Shown here: piece after piece, positions 10,310 through 22,560 of the stretch
Position numbering within the stretch: the stretch's first letter is position 1
Layout: the number at the start of each line of letters is the position of its first letter
NCBI GenBank assembly: GCA_027886175.1
Contig: JAJNNQ010000075.1
Span: 2,025,001-2,089,000 of the forward strand
DNA length: 64,000 nucleotides
From: Phylloscopus collybita
Taxonomy: Eukaryota; Chordata; Aves; Passeriformes; Phylloscopidae
Direction of reading: 5' to 3'
Translations under genes and position numbers: made by a program
The notes under the pieces: model-generated
The model's input: the letters and a program-made list of their open reading frames with translations, nothing else
The model's database searches: none
Told to the model about the DNA's origin: nothing

Positions 10310-12857
10310 CTGCTGTGGCTGTTGCCTGTGTGGTCCAACCTCCTCACCTGGGTGTGGTGGTGGGGATGCCCATCCTTAATTTCCCATTGTCTCCCCTTGG
10401 TTAATCTGGAATTTGCTCTTCCCCTCGGGTTGGGATATGGGGCTTTGCTGTGGCAAAGCCTGGGAGTTTGCTGGGACATGTGGGAGTGCTTTCAGCAGGA
10501 TTGTTTCAGGACATCCCATGTTTGGTCACATTTCAGTGTTTCTCTGGCTATTAATAGGATGAACTTTGGTGTTTTATCCTGCTGGAGCCCTATTTGAGGC
10601 CTTTCTGAAGGACTTTGGTCCTTTGGTCAAGCCAAGGATATAGCCTTGCTGCTACAGTTGTGCCACACAGCTCTGCTCTCAGTTGTTGATGCAGCACCTT
10701 TTGAAATATTCCCATTTAATGGCAATGCAAGGCATGGCTGAGCTCTGAAATGCCATGGAGAACCTAAGGAGTAGAAATAGAGTGGCAGCAGAGCTTAACA
10801 CTTTTTGGCTTTTGTTCGTGTTGAGCTATCTGGGTTTTGTGTGTTGACTGATCTGCTTGCTTGGGCTGCTGACATTCATCTCTCTTGACTGTCAAATTCA
10901 ATGTAGTGGAAATGTTAATCTGACCACAGTCACAATGCAAAGAAGGCTCTTCAGGTAAAAACACACATAGAAGCCTTCTTAGGAATCTGTTTAGGTCTGA
11001 AGAACAAATCTGTACATGATGCTGGTCATGTTTGCTCATGTTGTGCTGTGAAGTCCCACCCCACCAGCCTGTGGAAGCTGCTTTGTGTTGTCTCCTCTTG
11101 TACAAGACAACTTCAGGGATCCTCCTCTTTCTTACTTCATGGAACAAGGCTCCCACTGGGATCAAGGAGGTTTTAATGGAGCATATCCTACCACATTTCC
11201 AGTCTGGGATAACCAACATCCCAATATTTAAACACACCAAAGGCCATAAACCTCTCTAAGATACCCCTCAAAACTTTGGAACATGGAGATGCCCTTTATT
11301 GTCCTTTATTTCCTGGCCATACCTGTGTAGGATCTAAGCCATGATCACAATCATTTGAAGTTTTAAGCAGCTGTCTCATTCTGTCTGATCTCCTCTCTGT
11401 GCTGTCACATCTGCCTGTCAGGCTGTCTCCTGCTGAATTGGGGTTCCATGTTGATACAAGATTTTCTGGTCCCCTTTCAAAACACCTCATCTTCTTCTTC
11501 CTTTGTCATTTGCGTGATATTAAAGCTTTTTCTTTTTTTGGTGGCTTTCTGGGAGCTTGGACTCTCCTTTTTTGGTCTCAAGTCCAATTCACTCTGAGTA
11601 AGGCAGACCTGAAGACAAAGTTGCTGTTGCTTTCTGGATTTTTTTGTCCTTTTTATCTAGGACCAGTTTGTAAATAGTGGCATTCTGCTGGCTCCATGCT
11701 ATATGGAGAGTACCAAAGCTGTCCTGCCTGTGGGATTGTCCATGAGAATTTAGCTAGACCTGTGCTGGCATCATTTACCTGTTCAAAGCAGTTTGGGGGT
11801 CGCTGGGTGGTCCATAAGGGTAGAGCTTTGCTGGAGGATAAAAGTCTCAATGAAGCAGAGATTCCTGTGCCAGTGGTGAGCGTGGAGTGTCCACGAAGGA
11901 CAAAACCCCAACCAGTGTCTTTCATGATGGTTTTTCTCTTGATGTATCTGGTGGGGGTGCAGGGAATGTTTTTGGTTATTTGAGGAAGGTTATTTGATTA
12001 TTTTGGTTATTTGGTTACCATTTATGATGGTCCATTGTGGTGAGTTCTGGCACAGGGAGGGGAACGGGGGCTTGACCTGCAGTATCATCCAGGGTGGAAC
12101 TTTTTTTTTTAAATCCATGCAATTTTTTTACTGCTTGCTGGGCTGGAGGACAATGAGTCAATGGATACTGTGTGCTTGGAACAGTATGCTAAGTTTGGAT
12201 ATCTAATTATGAAATTAAATTCTTTCAGTCCCAGGACCCATTTTTGCTGCTCTAGTTGGGTGATGCTCTGACTCCCAGGTGGTGCTCCAGCTCTGGTTCT
12301 TCTGTCCCAGAGAGGGCACAGCCTATAAAAGTATCTCAACTGCTCTAGATGGAGCCTGAGCAGGTTGGAATAAAGCTTTCCTCCCCAGGGAAAGCATGCC
12401 AAGCTCATGGTGGCACATTTGGTGCGTGTAGGGGACATTGAGCATCTGACCTCTGCTGCTCTTCTGCAGAAATATTTTGTCAGGGTTTCTCTCCCTGCCA
12501 TATTTGTGAATTTGAACAGTGTGTGAAATTCAGCACATTTGATGGAATGATAAGATTTATCTCTGAAATGGAGCTTTTGTGTATGAACAAACCTGTGTGG
12601 GAATAGCTGGAATGAAAGCTCATAATACCACCAAAGTCTTTAAAAACTACGAGCCTGAGCCTGCTGTCCTCTCTTCACCTCAATTTCTCAGGTGTGACAA
12701 GCTTGAAAGCCAGAAACCTCTCTCTGACTACACACTAGACATGTCACAGTGAGTATATTTTTGGAAAATGAAGAACAATTGGTGTGTTACTGAAGGAAAA
12801 CTACAACTGATGCTACTCCACTGAAGGAAATCCCACTGCTGCCCCACTCCCCCACCC
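10310..12857. other. No recognised feature
   Basis: About 2.5 kb of unique-looking DNA. A minus-strand open frame of 158 codons (10764-11240) shows no recognisable domain. Imperfect GGTTATTTG repeats occur at 11970-12020. Possibly degraded repeats, but no family identified. Confidence 0.45.
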
Positions 12858-12879
12858 TTTTTTTTTTTTTTTTTTTTTT
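12858..12879 (+). repeat. T22 homopolymer
   Basis: Uninterrupted T run preceded by a C-rich CCCCCACCC stretch. Confidence 0.95.
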
Positions 12880-12889
12880 CCCCTGGAAG

Positions 12890-13160
12890 CTACAGAATTT
12901 ACTACACTGTTTATGTGCTGAAAGAAAATGGTGAATAAATTAATCCCTGTAGCCAATCCTACTTGTACCACAAAAAAAGTTGTATTTATGGAAGTGGTCA
13001 AACATGCAGTAGTGTCCAGAGATGTATGGCAATGTTTACCCCAGACCACAGCACTGTGTGATTTATCACACGGCACAGAGCAGGCCGTAATGTGTGTCCT
13101 AATTAGTGTAATGTACCTTGTAATGGCTGTGAAATAAATTCTGCACCGAAGCTTTCGGCC
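12890..13160. promoter_or_regulatory. Candidate conserved noncoding block (speculative)
   Basis: Repeat-free segment between a T run and a CR1, with a homeodomain-type TAATTA core near 13100 and intact CpGs in ATCACACGGCAC and GCACCGAAGC. No coding signature. Its texture resembles vertebrate conserved noncoding elements, but this is an impression, not an alignment. Confidence 0.2.
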
Positions 13161-13266
13161 CAAAAACACAGGATCTAATGCAGATTCCTTGAAGGTAAAA
13201 GGGGAAAAAAAAATCATCTAATGTTGTAAAGGCCTTTGGGTGAGGTCTGAAGTACATCTATACACA

Positions 13267-13402
13267 ATCATAGAATTACAGAATGGTTTGGGTTTTGGAA
13301 GGGACTTTAAAGATCATCCAGTTCCAACCCCCTGCAGGGGCAGGATCACCTTCCCCTGGACCAAGTTGCTTCAAGCCCCATCCAGCCTGGCCTTGAACAC
13401 TC
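13267..13402 (-). mobile_element. CR1 LINE fragment, 3' end, with fold-back at its inner end
   Basis: AATCATAGAATTACAGAATG, AAAGATCATCCAGTTCCAAC and AAGCCCCATCCAGCCTGGCC mark the inverted CR1 3' tail. Near 13402 the sequence turns back on itself and repeats the last CR1 block as its reverse complement. Confidence 0.92.
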
Positions 13403-13428
13403 CCAGGCTGGATGGGGCTTGCAGCAAC
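13365..13428. repeat. 26-bp inverted repeat inside and beside CR1
   Basis: Arms 13365-13390 and 13403-13428 are reverse complements at 25 of 26 positions, with a 12-nt loop at 13391-13402. The left arm is ordinary CR1 sequence. The right arm is a short inverted copy, after which CR1 similarity ends. Confidence 0.92.
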
Positions 13429-13839
13429 ATGCAGGTTTCAAATTTGTGGGTAAAATGTTTCTTAACCTTGCATTGCTCACCCCTTCCCTCCCATGACACA
13501 GAGCTTTCCTCTGCCCCACAGGCTCATTCTTCTTCTGTCAACCCAAGCAGGACTGGGGTGTTTATTGATTAATCAGACCAGTTTATTCATTAATTGCTTG
13601 CACCCTCTTGATGTGGCTCTTTTTAGCACTTGGTAGTTTTAGGGAGAGGATGACTGATCGTGTTTTGAAGCTCTGTGAGTATCTTCCAGTTCCTTATCTC
13701 TCTTGCAGATGGTATTTAAGTGTGCTGCAAAACATAATTCTCATGTGGGAGTGGATCTCCACATGGACTTGTAGAATTTCTTCTGGTCTATTGCTGAATG
13801 ATGTGACCAAAATCAGCTTTTTTATTTCCCTTTTTTTTC

Positions 13840-13860
13840 TTTTTTTTTTTTTTTTTTTTC
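13840..13860 (+). repeat. T-rich tract
   Basis: T run with one C upstream, in a broader T-rich area from about 13817. Confidence 0.9.
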
Positions 13861-13865
13861 TCATG

Positions 13866-13995
13866 GAGCTCCTGGAGGACTGTCAAGTATTGATGTTACC
13901 AATTCATAGAGAAGGAAACTGGCTCTCCAAGGGCTTTTGCTATGAAATGCTGTCAGAAAGGACTAATCTGAGACCTTTGACTTTGCTTCCCAGCT
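13866..13995 (+). mobile_element. Possible ancient MIR-type SINE remnant
   Basis: GGAGGACTGTCAAGTATTGA then CATAGAGAAGGAAACTGG resembles the MIR core region in which a 'ttatccattttacagagaaggaaactgaggct' type string follows a short spacer. The similarity is partial and could be chance. Confidence 0.35.
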
Positions 13996-16900
13996 GAGAT
14001 GCCCTCCAAGGGCTTGGGAAAATGGAATTTCTTAGTTGATGTAGGATGGAATTTCCTTCATTACTTGTTATCTCTCTATCTAATGTAAAGGCTTTTGTTC
14101 CTATTTTTATAGAGAACCTCTATTTTTCAGATCTGTATTAGGACAGATTTTTATTTTTGGGGCTAGTGCTGTGTTGTTTTGGTTTTTTTTCCTGTTTTCT
14201 TTCTGTTCTCCCCTTATCTGGCTTTTTCTCCGTAGATCATGAGTATTTGATTGGGGGTGGAAGAGTCAAAGCAACACAAATTTATTTGGTCTGTCAAACA
14301 TCCTCTTTGTAATATTCTTCTCTGTGTAAAAGATGACACAAAATCAATCTCCTGGTTGGCGTCGTCATTCCTCTTCTGGCAGCTTTTTCTCAGTGATCGT
14401 TATTTTTTTGTTTGGCTGCATTTTATTCTTTAATGCGTTTTCAAGTACATCATCAGATAACAATTGTTGAGATCCTCCTTCTGTTTGAAGGTCTGAGTGC
14501 AGATGTGAATTCCTGTGGCCTTTTTCTAACCTCCTGTGATCGTGTCATGCTGTTTTGTTGTAGCAGGGATACCAGGGGAAGGAATTGAATGCCAGTCAAG
14601 AATGAAGAATGAGGATATTATACTGTGGAATGGGATGTGGCTTCCATGATCTTTTTTCAAACAATACATTTGTGGAAGCTTCCTCCAAATATTTTTTTTT
14701 TTTTTAATACTCCAATTCTCTCAACTTTCTCTCCCTTCATGCTGTCCTTCTGTCACTTTTTCAGATTCTCCATCATCTTTGTGAGTGACTGTGAAAGCAG
14801 CTGCCTGGTTTTAAGTGAGGTGAACCAAAATATGGATTTTTAAAACTACTGTTCCAGTGGTGAAATTATTTTTCTTCCTGAATACTTTAATTCAGTACAA
14901 GTTCTTTCATGCTATAATTTTTTTTTTTTGTTCCAATAGACTTTTTTGAGCCTTTTTATGTGTAGAATTCTGGATTCAGGGAAAAAAAAAAAAAAAAGAA
15001 AATAAAAACATATGGACATAATTGAGCTTCTAATCTGAATTGAATGAACTTATAATATTTGTAGTCAAAGCTTTGCAGAGCTTTCTCTTTCCTCCCGCCC
15101 ACATAGTAAAGATGATATATGAGTTCCATGATCTGAGGAACTGGTCTTTAAAGACTGGGGAAAGTTATTTTTGTTGAGAGAGTATTGAGGAGTCAACTGA
15201 TGGCAAAGAGTGAGGAGCAGGAGGACTCAGGGCCAAAGTGAGCCCCAAGAGTGAGAAGACAGAGGCTGGTGATTTAACCTCCAGTTGATTTACTGGATCA
15301 TTCTTTGCCCCAAAGTCCATGCTGGTGAGATTTTAAATCCAATTAGTGAAGGATGTAAATGTGAGTCTGAATGTGATTCTCTTTGACTCTGAGTTTGTCT
15401 TATCTTAGGGGAGAGTGTCAGGGAGTTCCTTCCTAGCCCAGGAAGTGGATCTGCACAGATTTACCCTCTGCTCAGTAGGAAATTGCAGGTCTCCGGAGCA
15501 CCTCTGAGGTAACTGTGAAATTACCATTCTTGCAGTTCTGCCATTAAGCTGCTGAGGAGATTTATTTCTTGAACAGCTGTTCTCAGATTGGAATTTTCAT
15601 TTCTCTAGGTAGGATTGGAAGCTGGGCAGAAAATCTGGCTGTTGGGTTGATGAGACAGCAGTCAGAAAATTATGAACAAAAAAAAAAAAGTATTTTCTTT
15701 AGATGTCTTCTGATGATATGTGGTAACTTCTTCCTCTTGCTCTGAGAGTTTTGCAGTCAAATTATATTTAATGCTGTCTTCTGTTGTGTCCCATTGATCT
15801 TTTTGATGAATGCTGGTTGGATTTCAATTTTTTTGTCTAAACATTTTCTTATGATGGTTTGTTGGGTTTTTGTTTTGTTTTTCCCTAACGTGAAAGGATG
15901 ACAGCAGTTTCTCTAAAAAGACAAACTAAAACCTTGTAAGTTACCATTTTTACAAGATGCCTCAGCTCCTGAGGAGACAAACTGCTCTCCTAAAGGTGTT
16001 ACAACTCACTTCTGAAACCTCCAGATTTCCTTAAGATGCCTCCCTCTTCCAGCAGTGATTAATTGCTGCTCCTGTAGCCCAGTGGATGGAATGGCCTGGT
16101 ATAAATCCAGACACGTGGAGACCTTTGCTCGTCTTTAATCATCTGCTGTCCACTGCCACAGTGGAATAAATTATTATTGTTATTATAAAAGCTGCAATTT
16201 ATCTTCGATCAGGCCTCATGGTGAAATTTTTTATTTTTGTTTCGCCTTCCTTGAGGCTTAGTAGATTATTTAAAAAAATTTTTTTGCTTGTTTTTTTTTT
16301 TTTTTATGTCTACCTGTGGAAAGTAAATTAAGAGCATTTTAATGCCTACCAATATAAATGAAATTAAGAGTATGTGCAGGGGTACTGTAGCCACACAGGT
16401 ACTGCTCATCACAATCTGATTGCAGAGATTTCTCTTCAAACTGACCCAGAGCAGAATAACTCTTGGTGTGTTTCCTTCTGCTCTTGAATGTTTGATTCCC
16501 AGGCACACACTCCTCCTTTCCCTTCCCCATATCACTTCACTTGATGCATTGGCAAGAGCTGGGTAGAACAAACAGGTATTTTGTCCTCATGAGATATTTG
16601 GCAGGTCTTTATTGGCTTTCTCAGCGCCGTTCTCCTGATGTGAGCCAAGGATCAGAAGCTGGGTTTATTTTAGGCAACTTATAAGACAAAATATAAGCTG
16701 CTTCAGTTCCTTTTCTTCCTCTGTGTAGGCACAGGCTACACTGTGGGAGCTGCTGGAATTATATCTCTTAACAATACAGCCTTTCATCTTCCTCAGACTG
16801 CAGTATATATATAATCCGACTGGTTGGTTTATTACATTTTTATTGCTGTCAAATTTTTCCGAAGATTAGGCTGGGAGGAAAAATGCCTTCAGAGCGAGAT

Positions 16901-17285
16901 CTATGAGGGTGTGAAACGGCCTCTGAGGAGGGGCACTGGGAGCACCACGGCTTGAGTTATTGCAAGGCAGGCAGTCCAGAGGATGGGAAAATCCCCCCTG
17001 GAGGTGTTGATGCCTGGGTGACCTGGCTGGGATGGATTAGCCCATGCTGGGGGTCACCTTTGCAGGTGCAGGTGCTCCTGATGGGAGCAGAATTGGCTGT
17101 TCCTGATGGGTCTGTGGGATTTAAAACATCTCTGAGCTGCATTCCCAATGAAGCAGCCAAAGTTTCTGTGTGTTACTGGACTGCAGACAGTGTTTCTTTG
17201 GTCAGAAACTGATGGCTTCTGAATGGTTAATTCCAGACATTCTCTCACTTGTTTAAAGGCTTTAATTGCCCTTCCCCTTCACTGG
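13996..17285. other. No gene recognised; AT-rich unique DNA with T/A runs
   Basis: About 3.3 kb with T runs at 14693-14705 and 16289-16305 and A runs at 14982-14996 and 15678-15689. The block 16590-16900 has the look of conserved noncoding DNA (TTTATTGGCTTTCTCAGCGC; a TATATATATAATCC stretch) but no motif that proves function. Confidence 0.45.
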
Positions 17286-17626
17286 GCCCTTTCAGTACCT
17301 AAAGGGAACTTATAAAAAGGTGAGGACAGGTTTTTTGTGGGGTACATATTGTTAGAAGGGGCAATGGCTTTAAATTACAGGAAAGTAGATTTAGGCTAGA
17401 GATCAAGAAGAAATTTTTTATGCTGAGGCTGTTGAAGCCCTGGCACAGGTTGCCCAGAGAAGCTGTGGCCTCCCTATCCCTGGAAACTCTCAAGTTGAGA
17501 TTGGATGGGGCTCTGAGCAAACTGGTCTGGTTGAGGATGTCCCTGCTCAATGTCCCTGCAAGGGGTTGAAATTAGGTGACCTTTAAAGGACCTTTCCAGC
17601 CCAACCTATTCTATGATTCTGTGATT
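17286..17626 (+). mobile_element. CR1 LINE fragment, 3' end (about 340 bp)
   Basis: CCCTTTCAGTACCTAAAGGG, CAGGTTGCCCAGAGAAGCTG, CAATGTCCCTGCAAGGGGTT and the terminal CCTATTCTATGATTCTGTG. Plus strand, 5'-truncated. Confidence 0.93.
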
Positions 17627-18610
17627 TCATTTTTAGGTCTAAACAGGACTTCTGAAGAAATATAAAGGGTTGAGCAGGTGGTGGTCGTATGGCTGAAATG
17701 AAAGGATCAAATGCTGATTGGTGCAATAGAACTCATGAAATCAAGAGCTGATGGTTATTTTCCACATTTTCAAAGCTTGCTTGATGGACCTGCTATCTTT
17801 ATCTCATTTTTTTTTTTTTTTTTTGGTAATCTGTGCAGACACGCTCCCATTCTGCTTACCAAAGCCCCTGTCCTGCAAAGATTGACTTTCTTTCCTCATT
17901 TGGAGGAAAGAATGTCTTTTCATAGGCAGTGGGAATGTGGGGAGGAACTGCTGCAGCAGATTTGAAAACTTGTCTCTATAAATGGTAAGGGCAAATTCAG
18001 CATTTTGAAAAGAAATAATAATTTTAATGTACATCTTGGTGGAGGCTTGAGCTTCGTTTGTGTGGCTGTACGAATGCAAGCAAGAAACCAAGTTATTTCT
18101 AAAGAACTCAACAGCCCAGCTTTGCTTTTTGCCCTAGCAAAGCTAGATATATTGTGCAGTGTCTGAGACCTCTTTTTCTCTCCACCAGGGAAATTTCTGT
18201 TCTTTTTAAATTCCTCCATTTCACCACAGAGGGCTTCCTTTGAATCACCCAAGACCTGATTAATTCCTTATTCCTATATAGGTGTGAATCCTGGCTGGAT
18301 CAGCTCGTCCTCATATTTTAAGCTAATAATTTGAGCTCCATAGAGGTTATCTTGTGGGGTTCCTCCAGAGAAGAACCTTGCCACATAAAGAAGTTCCTTC
18401 TGCTGTTTGTGATTATTAAAAGATCGGAGGCACCATTTGCAAAAGTGTGTCCTGAATGCTTTTTAGAAACGTATTTTCAAGAAAAAAAAAAATAAAATGT
18501 TTTCCAGCTCTCTGTATTATTTGATCCGTTATCTGTTACCTTCACTGTGGAAAGTGCCTTGCTGCATTTCAGCGATAACCTTATTGCTGTGTATCTGAGG
18601 CAGTGTTTAG
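17627..18610. other. No recognised gene
   Basis: Unique AT-rich DNA with a T run near 17807-17824 and an A run at 18482-18491. No family identified. Confidence 0.5.
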
Positions 18611-18708
18611 GTTTCTGTACTGCCTTTCATTGTGGCATCTCCAGCAGCTTTGCAAGTGTGCTGGAAAGTAGGTCAGTGTTATTCTCGTTTATAAAGTAGA
18701 GGCTGAGT
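18611..18708 (+). mobile_element. Ancient amniote MIR-type SINE remnant
   Basis: CATCTCCAGCAGCTTTGCAA followed by GTAGGTCAGTGTTATTCTCG and TTTATAAAGTAGAGGCTGAG matches the MIR core in order and spacing: 'tctcaaagcactttacaaa', then 'gtaggt-a-tattatccccattttacagatggggaaactgag'. Strongly diverged, which fits insertion before the bird radiation. Confidence 0.6.
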
Positions 18709-18734
18709 CTTTAGGTTTCTCTGTAACCATTTTT

Positions 18735-18753
18735 GTTGTTGTTGTTGTTGTTG
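18735..18753 (+). repeat. (GTT)n microsatellite
   Basis: Six GTT units. Confidence 0.95.
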
Positions 18754-18922
18754 CTCACAAGTGGTTCTGGCTGTGGAGAAGTTGCTGACTTTTCCTCTTC
18801 ACTTTGCAGTTCTGAACTTCCCCCTCCTTTCCCAGTACAGCTACAAAAGCACTTCTGGGATGTTGAGAGGGATCTGCCATCATTGATCAACCCAAACTTC
18901 CATGTTCAGCTTTTCTTCCCCC

Positions 18923-19118
18923 CATAGAATGGTTTGAGTTGAAAAAGACCTTAAACCTCATCTCATTCCAACCCCCTGCCATGGGTCCACTAGACCAGGT
19001 TGCTCCATGTCCCATCCAACCTGGCCTTGAACAAATCCAAAGAGTAAGCAGCCAAAAATTCTCTGGGCAACCCTTCCAGTGCCTCACCACTCTCACTTTT
19101 GTTCTTTCCAAAATCCCT
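18923..19118 (-). mobile_element. CR1 LINE fragment, 3' end
   Basis: CATAGAATGGTTTGAGTTGA, TTCCAACCCCCTGCCATGGG and CCAGTGCCTCACCACTCTCA. Minus strand, about 195 bp. Confidence 0.93.
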
Positions 19119-19496
19119 TCATCTGTGTCTCCATGAATACTCAGAACTGCACACAGTGGCAAGATGAATGTGAAAATTTATCTCCAATAATTCAGTAATT
19201 CAACTTGACCTTTTCTTGTGTTTTAGTTTAGCATTTTACAATTATTTTTATTTTACAATACAATTATTATTGGTTTAGCATTTTTGCAATCATTTCTTTA
19301 GGTTCTTAGCGTTTCCCAGGAGGGGCTGATCCAAGGGTGGGAGGCAAAGAACCAGTGCTGCAGGAGGGCTTGCAGCAGTCCCTGTTATGCTCCTGTGGGA
19401 TTCGTTGCCTTTAACAAAGTGTTCCAAAAATAATTTTGGAGGGTTTACCTAGAAGCTGCCTGTTTCCCCCATGTTCACACCTCGAAGTGCTCTTGT
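19119..19496. other. No recognised feature
   Basis: AT-rich, with a locally duplicated TTTTACAATTATT / TTTTACAATACAATTATT motif (19232-19270). Nothing else recognised. Confidence 0.5.
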
Positions 19497-19595
19497 CACA
19501 GAATCATGGGATTGTTTGGGTTGGATGAGAGCTTCAAGAGCTTGTCATTCCCTCCTCTCTGCCAGGGGCAGGGACACCTCCCACCAGACTGGATC
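19497..19595 (-). mobile_element. Short CR1 3'-end fragment
   Basis: CACAGAATCATGGGATTGTT, TTGGGTTGGATGAGAGCTTC and CAGGGGCAGGGACACCTCCC. Minus strand, diverged. Confidence 0.85.
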
Positions 19596-22107
19596 ATCCT
19601 TTGAGCTGTCTGCTGCTAAATTCACGTTTTCTCCTATGTCCCTATACATGAAGTAAATCAGTAATTGCTTTTTCTTGGATATCACAGGTGAAATATTGGA
19701 AAATAACATTCTTGTGGCAGATACCATCCCAGAAGGATCAGTGTTCTTGAATTTCTCTTGGATCCGTGCAGCTTCTGTGATCCCAGAATGCTTTTTAATC
19801 CTCATGGATGCGCTTTAGGGAGGTTTTGGTTTATTGAAAGATGAGGTCTGTGGTACACTCTGCACTGGTCTCTTGGATGAGTAACTGGAGAACAGCATTT
19901 TGGTGTATTTGGCATTTGGTTAAGCAAAAGACATGGTGTTTTGAGGAGCAATTTTGAGTGGTCCTTAACTAGGCCATCAGAAACATTTCAAAGCAATTTG
20001 TAGCAGTTTAGGCCCAGTAGAGAAGATTTGGGTCATTGTATCCCATTTTAAGCTCCTTTTATGACATTTTGTAGACATTTGATGGCTTTCTATAAGAGCC
20101 ATCCTCAAGATCATCTGCTTCTGTGGCTCTACTCTCTCTCTGTCCTTTTTCCACCTACTAAATGCTACAAACCACACAGTTACCCTGGAAAAGGAATGGC
20201 AAGAGTATTTCTGAGGGCCCCATGGTTTTGTCATAATAGAGATTTTGTTAGATGAAGGTGTTCAGGTGAATTTGGAATGTGGATTGTGCAATCAGCCCAC
20301 CCATCTCACACTGTCTGTGAATGTCTGACTCCAAATCTGGCAGCCAGAGAGGATTTACACCTTTGGATGCCACCACTCTTCTCTGATTGAACTTGGTATG
20401 TGATCTAGAGGAGCTGTGAGGAAGTCCTTTGGAGTCCTAGATGCCTTTAAAATGTCATGTTTTAGATTGTTTGGCAAAAAATCCTCAGGCTTGTGATGTC
20501 CTCAGTAAAAGGCCAAGTCCTTCATAGGATAGAAGCTGTAAAATGCTGAGTGGAAGGAATTGGAAATGAAGGGGAAAGCATTGAGTGCTCTCAGTAAATT
20601 TTGGTGTAGGCCCCTGTTGCCTGTAAATAACTCTGTGCCACTGCTTACTGCAAGGATGGGAAGCTGGGCTCTGAGTGCCTTCCTGAGAAGCAATCTGCTT
20701 TATTTTCCAGCCAAAAGATATCAACGTCTAATCCGTTTTTGGCCCATTTCTGCTGCTTCTAGAAGCAGTGATGATGTGTTGATTCCCACAGCGTGTATTT
20801 ACTGTGGATTCCAAAGGTGTGACATCTACTGATGCATCAAAATGTCCCTGTTAAGCATTAAAATGTGCTTTGTTTGGGTGTGTGCATTAAAATCGGCCTT
20901 CTCCCCTTTCCCCCCAACATCAAAAAACTTCAGAGAGTTACAAAGTTGTAAACAGCTACAATTCTGTTCAGGAATTAAAAGGCAAATAGCTAAATCTAGA
21001 CAAGTTTGCTTTTCCGTGTCACAGAATTGTACTTGCTTTTGGAGTGGGGCCTGCCAGCAGTATAAATTAAGAAGTTTCCAGTTATTCCTAACCAGTTTTG
21101 AAAATTAATGCATGAAAAAAAAAAAAAAATAGAAGCATCAGACTTTTTTGAGGTGGGTACTACCCACCGTCCTCTCCTTCCATGGTGTGGAGTTGCAGTC
21201 TTGGATGAGAAAAGTTGTCCAGAGTGGTAGATCTCAGCAACAAGTCTAGAAAGGATATTTAATGAATGTAATATTATATGTGTGAAGGTCAGCAGTGCTG
21301 CACTGAAAAGAATTCAGATCATGCTGTTTCGAAGGGCTGCAAGAGATGTTGCAAACTACAAGTTAGGATTTATTCCTCTGAAAATAATTATCATCCTTGC
21401 AGGCAAGAGAAGGTGCCTGCGGAGAGCTTTGTCCATGGCAAATGTGCTGTTTTAAAGGCTCTGCACTCATCTCAAATAACATCATTCCATGCCAAAAAAG
21501 CTATTGCTCTTAGGTAGTTCAAAAGTTGATTTTATTTTTGCCTCTTTTTATCAATTAGCAGAATAAAAATATCACTGCTATATATGGGCTGTAGAAAGTT
21601 AATGTTACTTTTTGACAGGATGCTCTTGTAGGAGAGCACAACTAAGGAACACAGCTATGGATGTTGAGCTGCCTGTTGGAAATAGCACAATTCAGCCTTT
21701 GATTATTATTTTCCACCATATTACGTCACTTCTCCCCAAAATTCAATTTCTCTGTCCTTTGTGTGCTGCAGATTGTCACTGGATTTAAATAGCATCCACT
21801 TTGTGCTTGGGGAAAGGGGGAGGCTGAGACAGTCCCTTTGAGTTGTTTCTTTTTTTTTAGAGCAGGGATGTCTGTCAGGAGGGAGGCGGGTCTGGTGGCT
21901 GACTATAATATATTTTTATTATAATATATATATTTTTAAATTCCTAATACAAAGGCTTGTTCCTCCTGTTAAACACATGGGGTTTTTGGCAGCACAGCCT
22001 CCTTGGTGTGACAGAACGCAAATAAACCTCGAGGGCAGGTAGTGAGGCTTTACTGCAAACAGATGCTGCTCTCAGCTCCCCAGAATGTTCTCATCCTGCA
22101 AAAATTC
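19596..22107. other. No recognised gene
   Basis: About 2.5 kb of unique DNA. Features seen: an A tract at about 21115-21129, a CRE-like TTACGTCA at 21721-21728, and an AT-rich stretch of TATAATATAT units at 21900-21945. No repeat family assigned. Confidence 0.45.
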
Positions 22108-22560
22108 ATGGAATCACAGAACGGTTTGGGTTGGATGGGATCTTAAACACCATCCAATTCCAACCCCCTGCCATGGGCAGGGACACCTTCCAGTGGACCA
22201 GGCTGTTCCAAGCTCCATCCAACCTGGCCTTAGACACTTCCAGGGATGGGGCACAGCTTCTCTGGGCAACCTCTGCCAGGGCCTCACCACACTCTCATAA
22301 AGAAATACACAATTTCTTTCTAATATCCACTCTAAATCTCCCCTCTGTCAGTTTGAAACCATTTCCTCTTGTCCTGTCATTCCATCCCTTGTCCAAAGTC
22401 CCTCTCCAGCTCTCTTGGAGCTGCTTTAGTCACTGGAAGAGTCCCTAAGATCTCTCCAGAGCCTTCCCTTCTCCAGGCTGAACACCCCCAGCTCTCCCAG
22501 CCTGGCTCCAGAGCAGGAGGGCTCCAGCCCTTGGAGCAGCTCTGTGGCTTCCTGTGGACT
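22108..22560 (-). mobile_element. CR1 LINE fragment, 3' end (about 450 bp)
   Basis: GGAATCACAGAACGGTTTGG, TGCCATGGGCAGGGACACCT, GGGCAACCTCTGCCAGGGCC, GTTTGAAACCATTTCCTCTT and, further in, CTTCTCCAGGCTGAACACCC from the end of the reverse-transcriptase frame. Minus strand, one of the better-preserved copies. Confidence 0.94.

Noticed and set aside
10764..11240. 158-codon minus-strand open frame outside known repeats
   Set aside because: No domain, no plausible splice context and unremarkable composition. Length alone is not enough in 64 kb.
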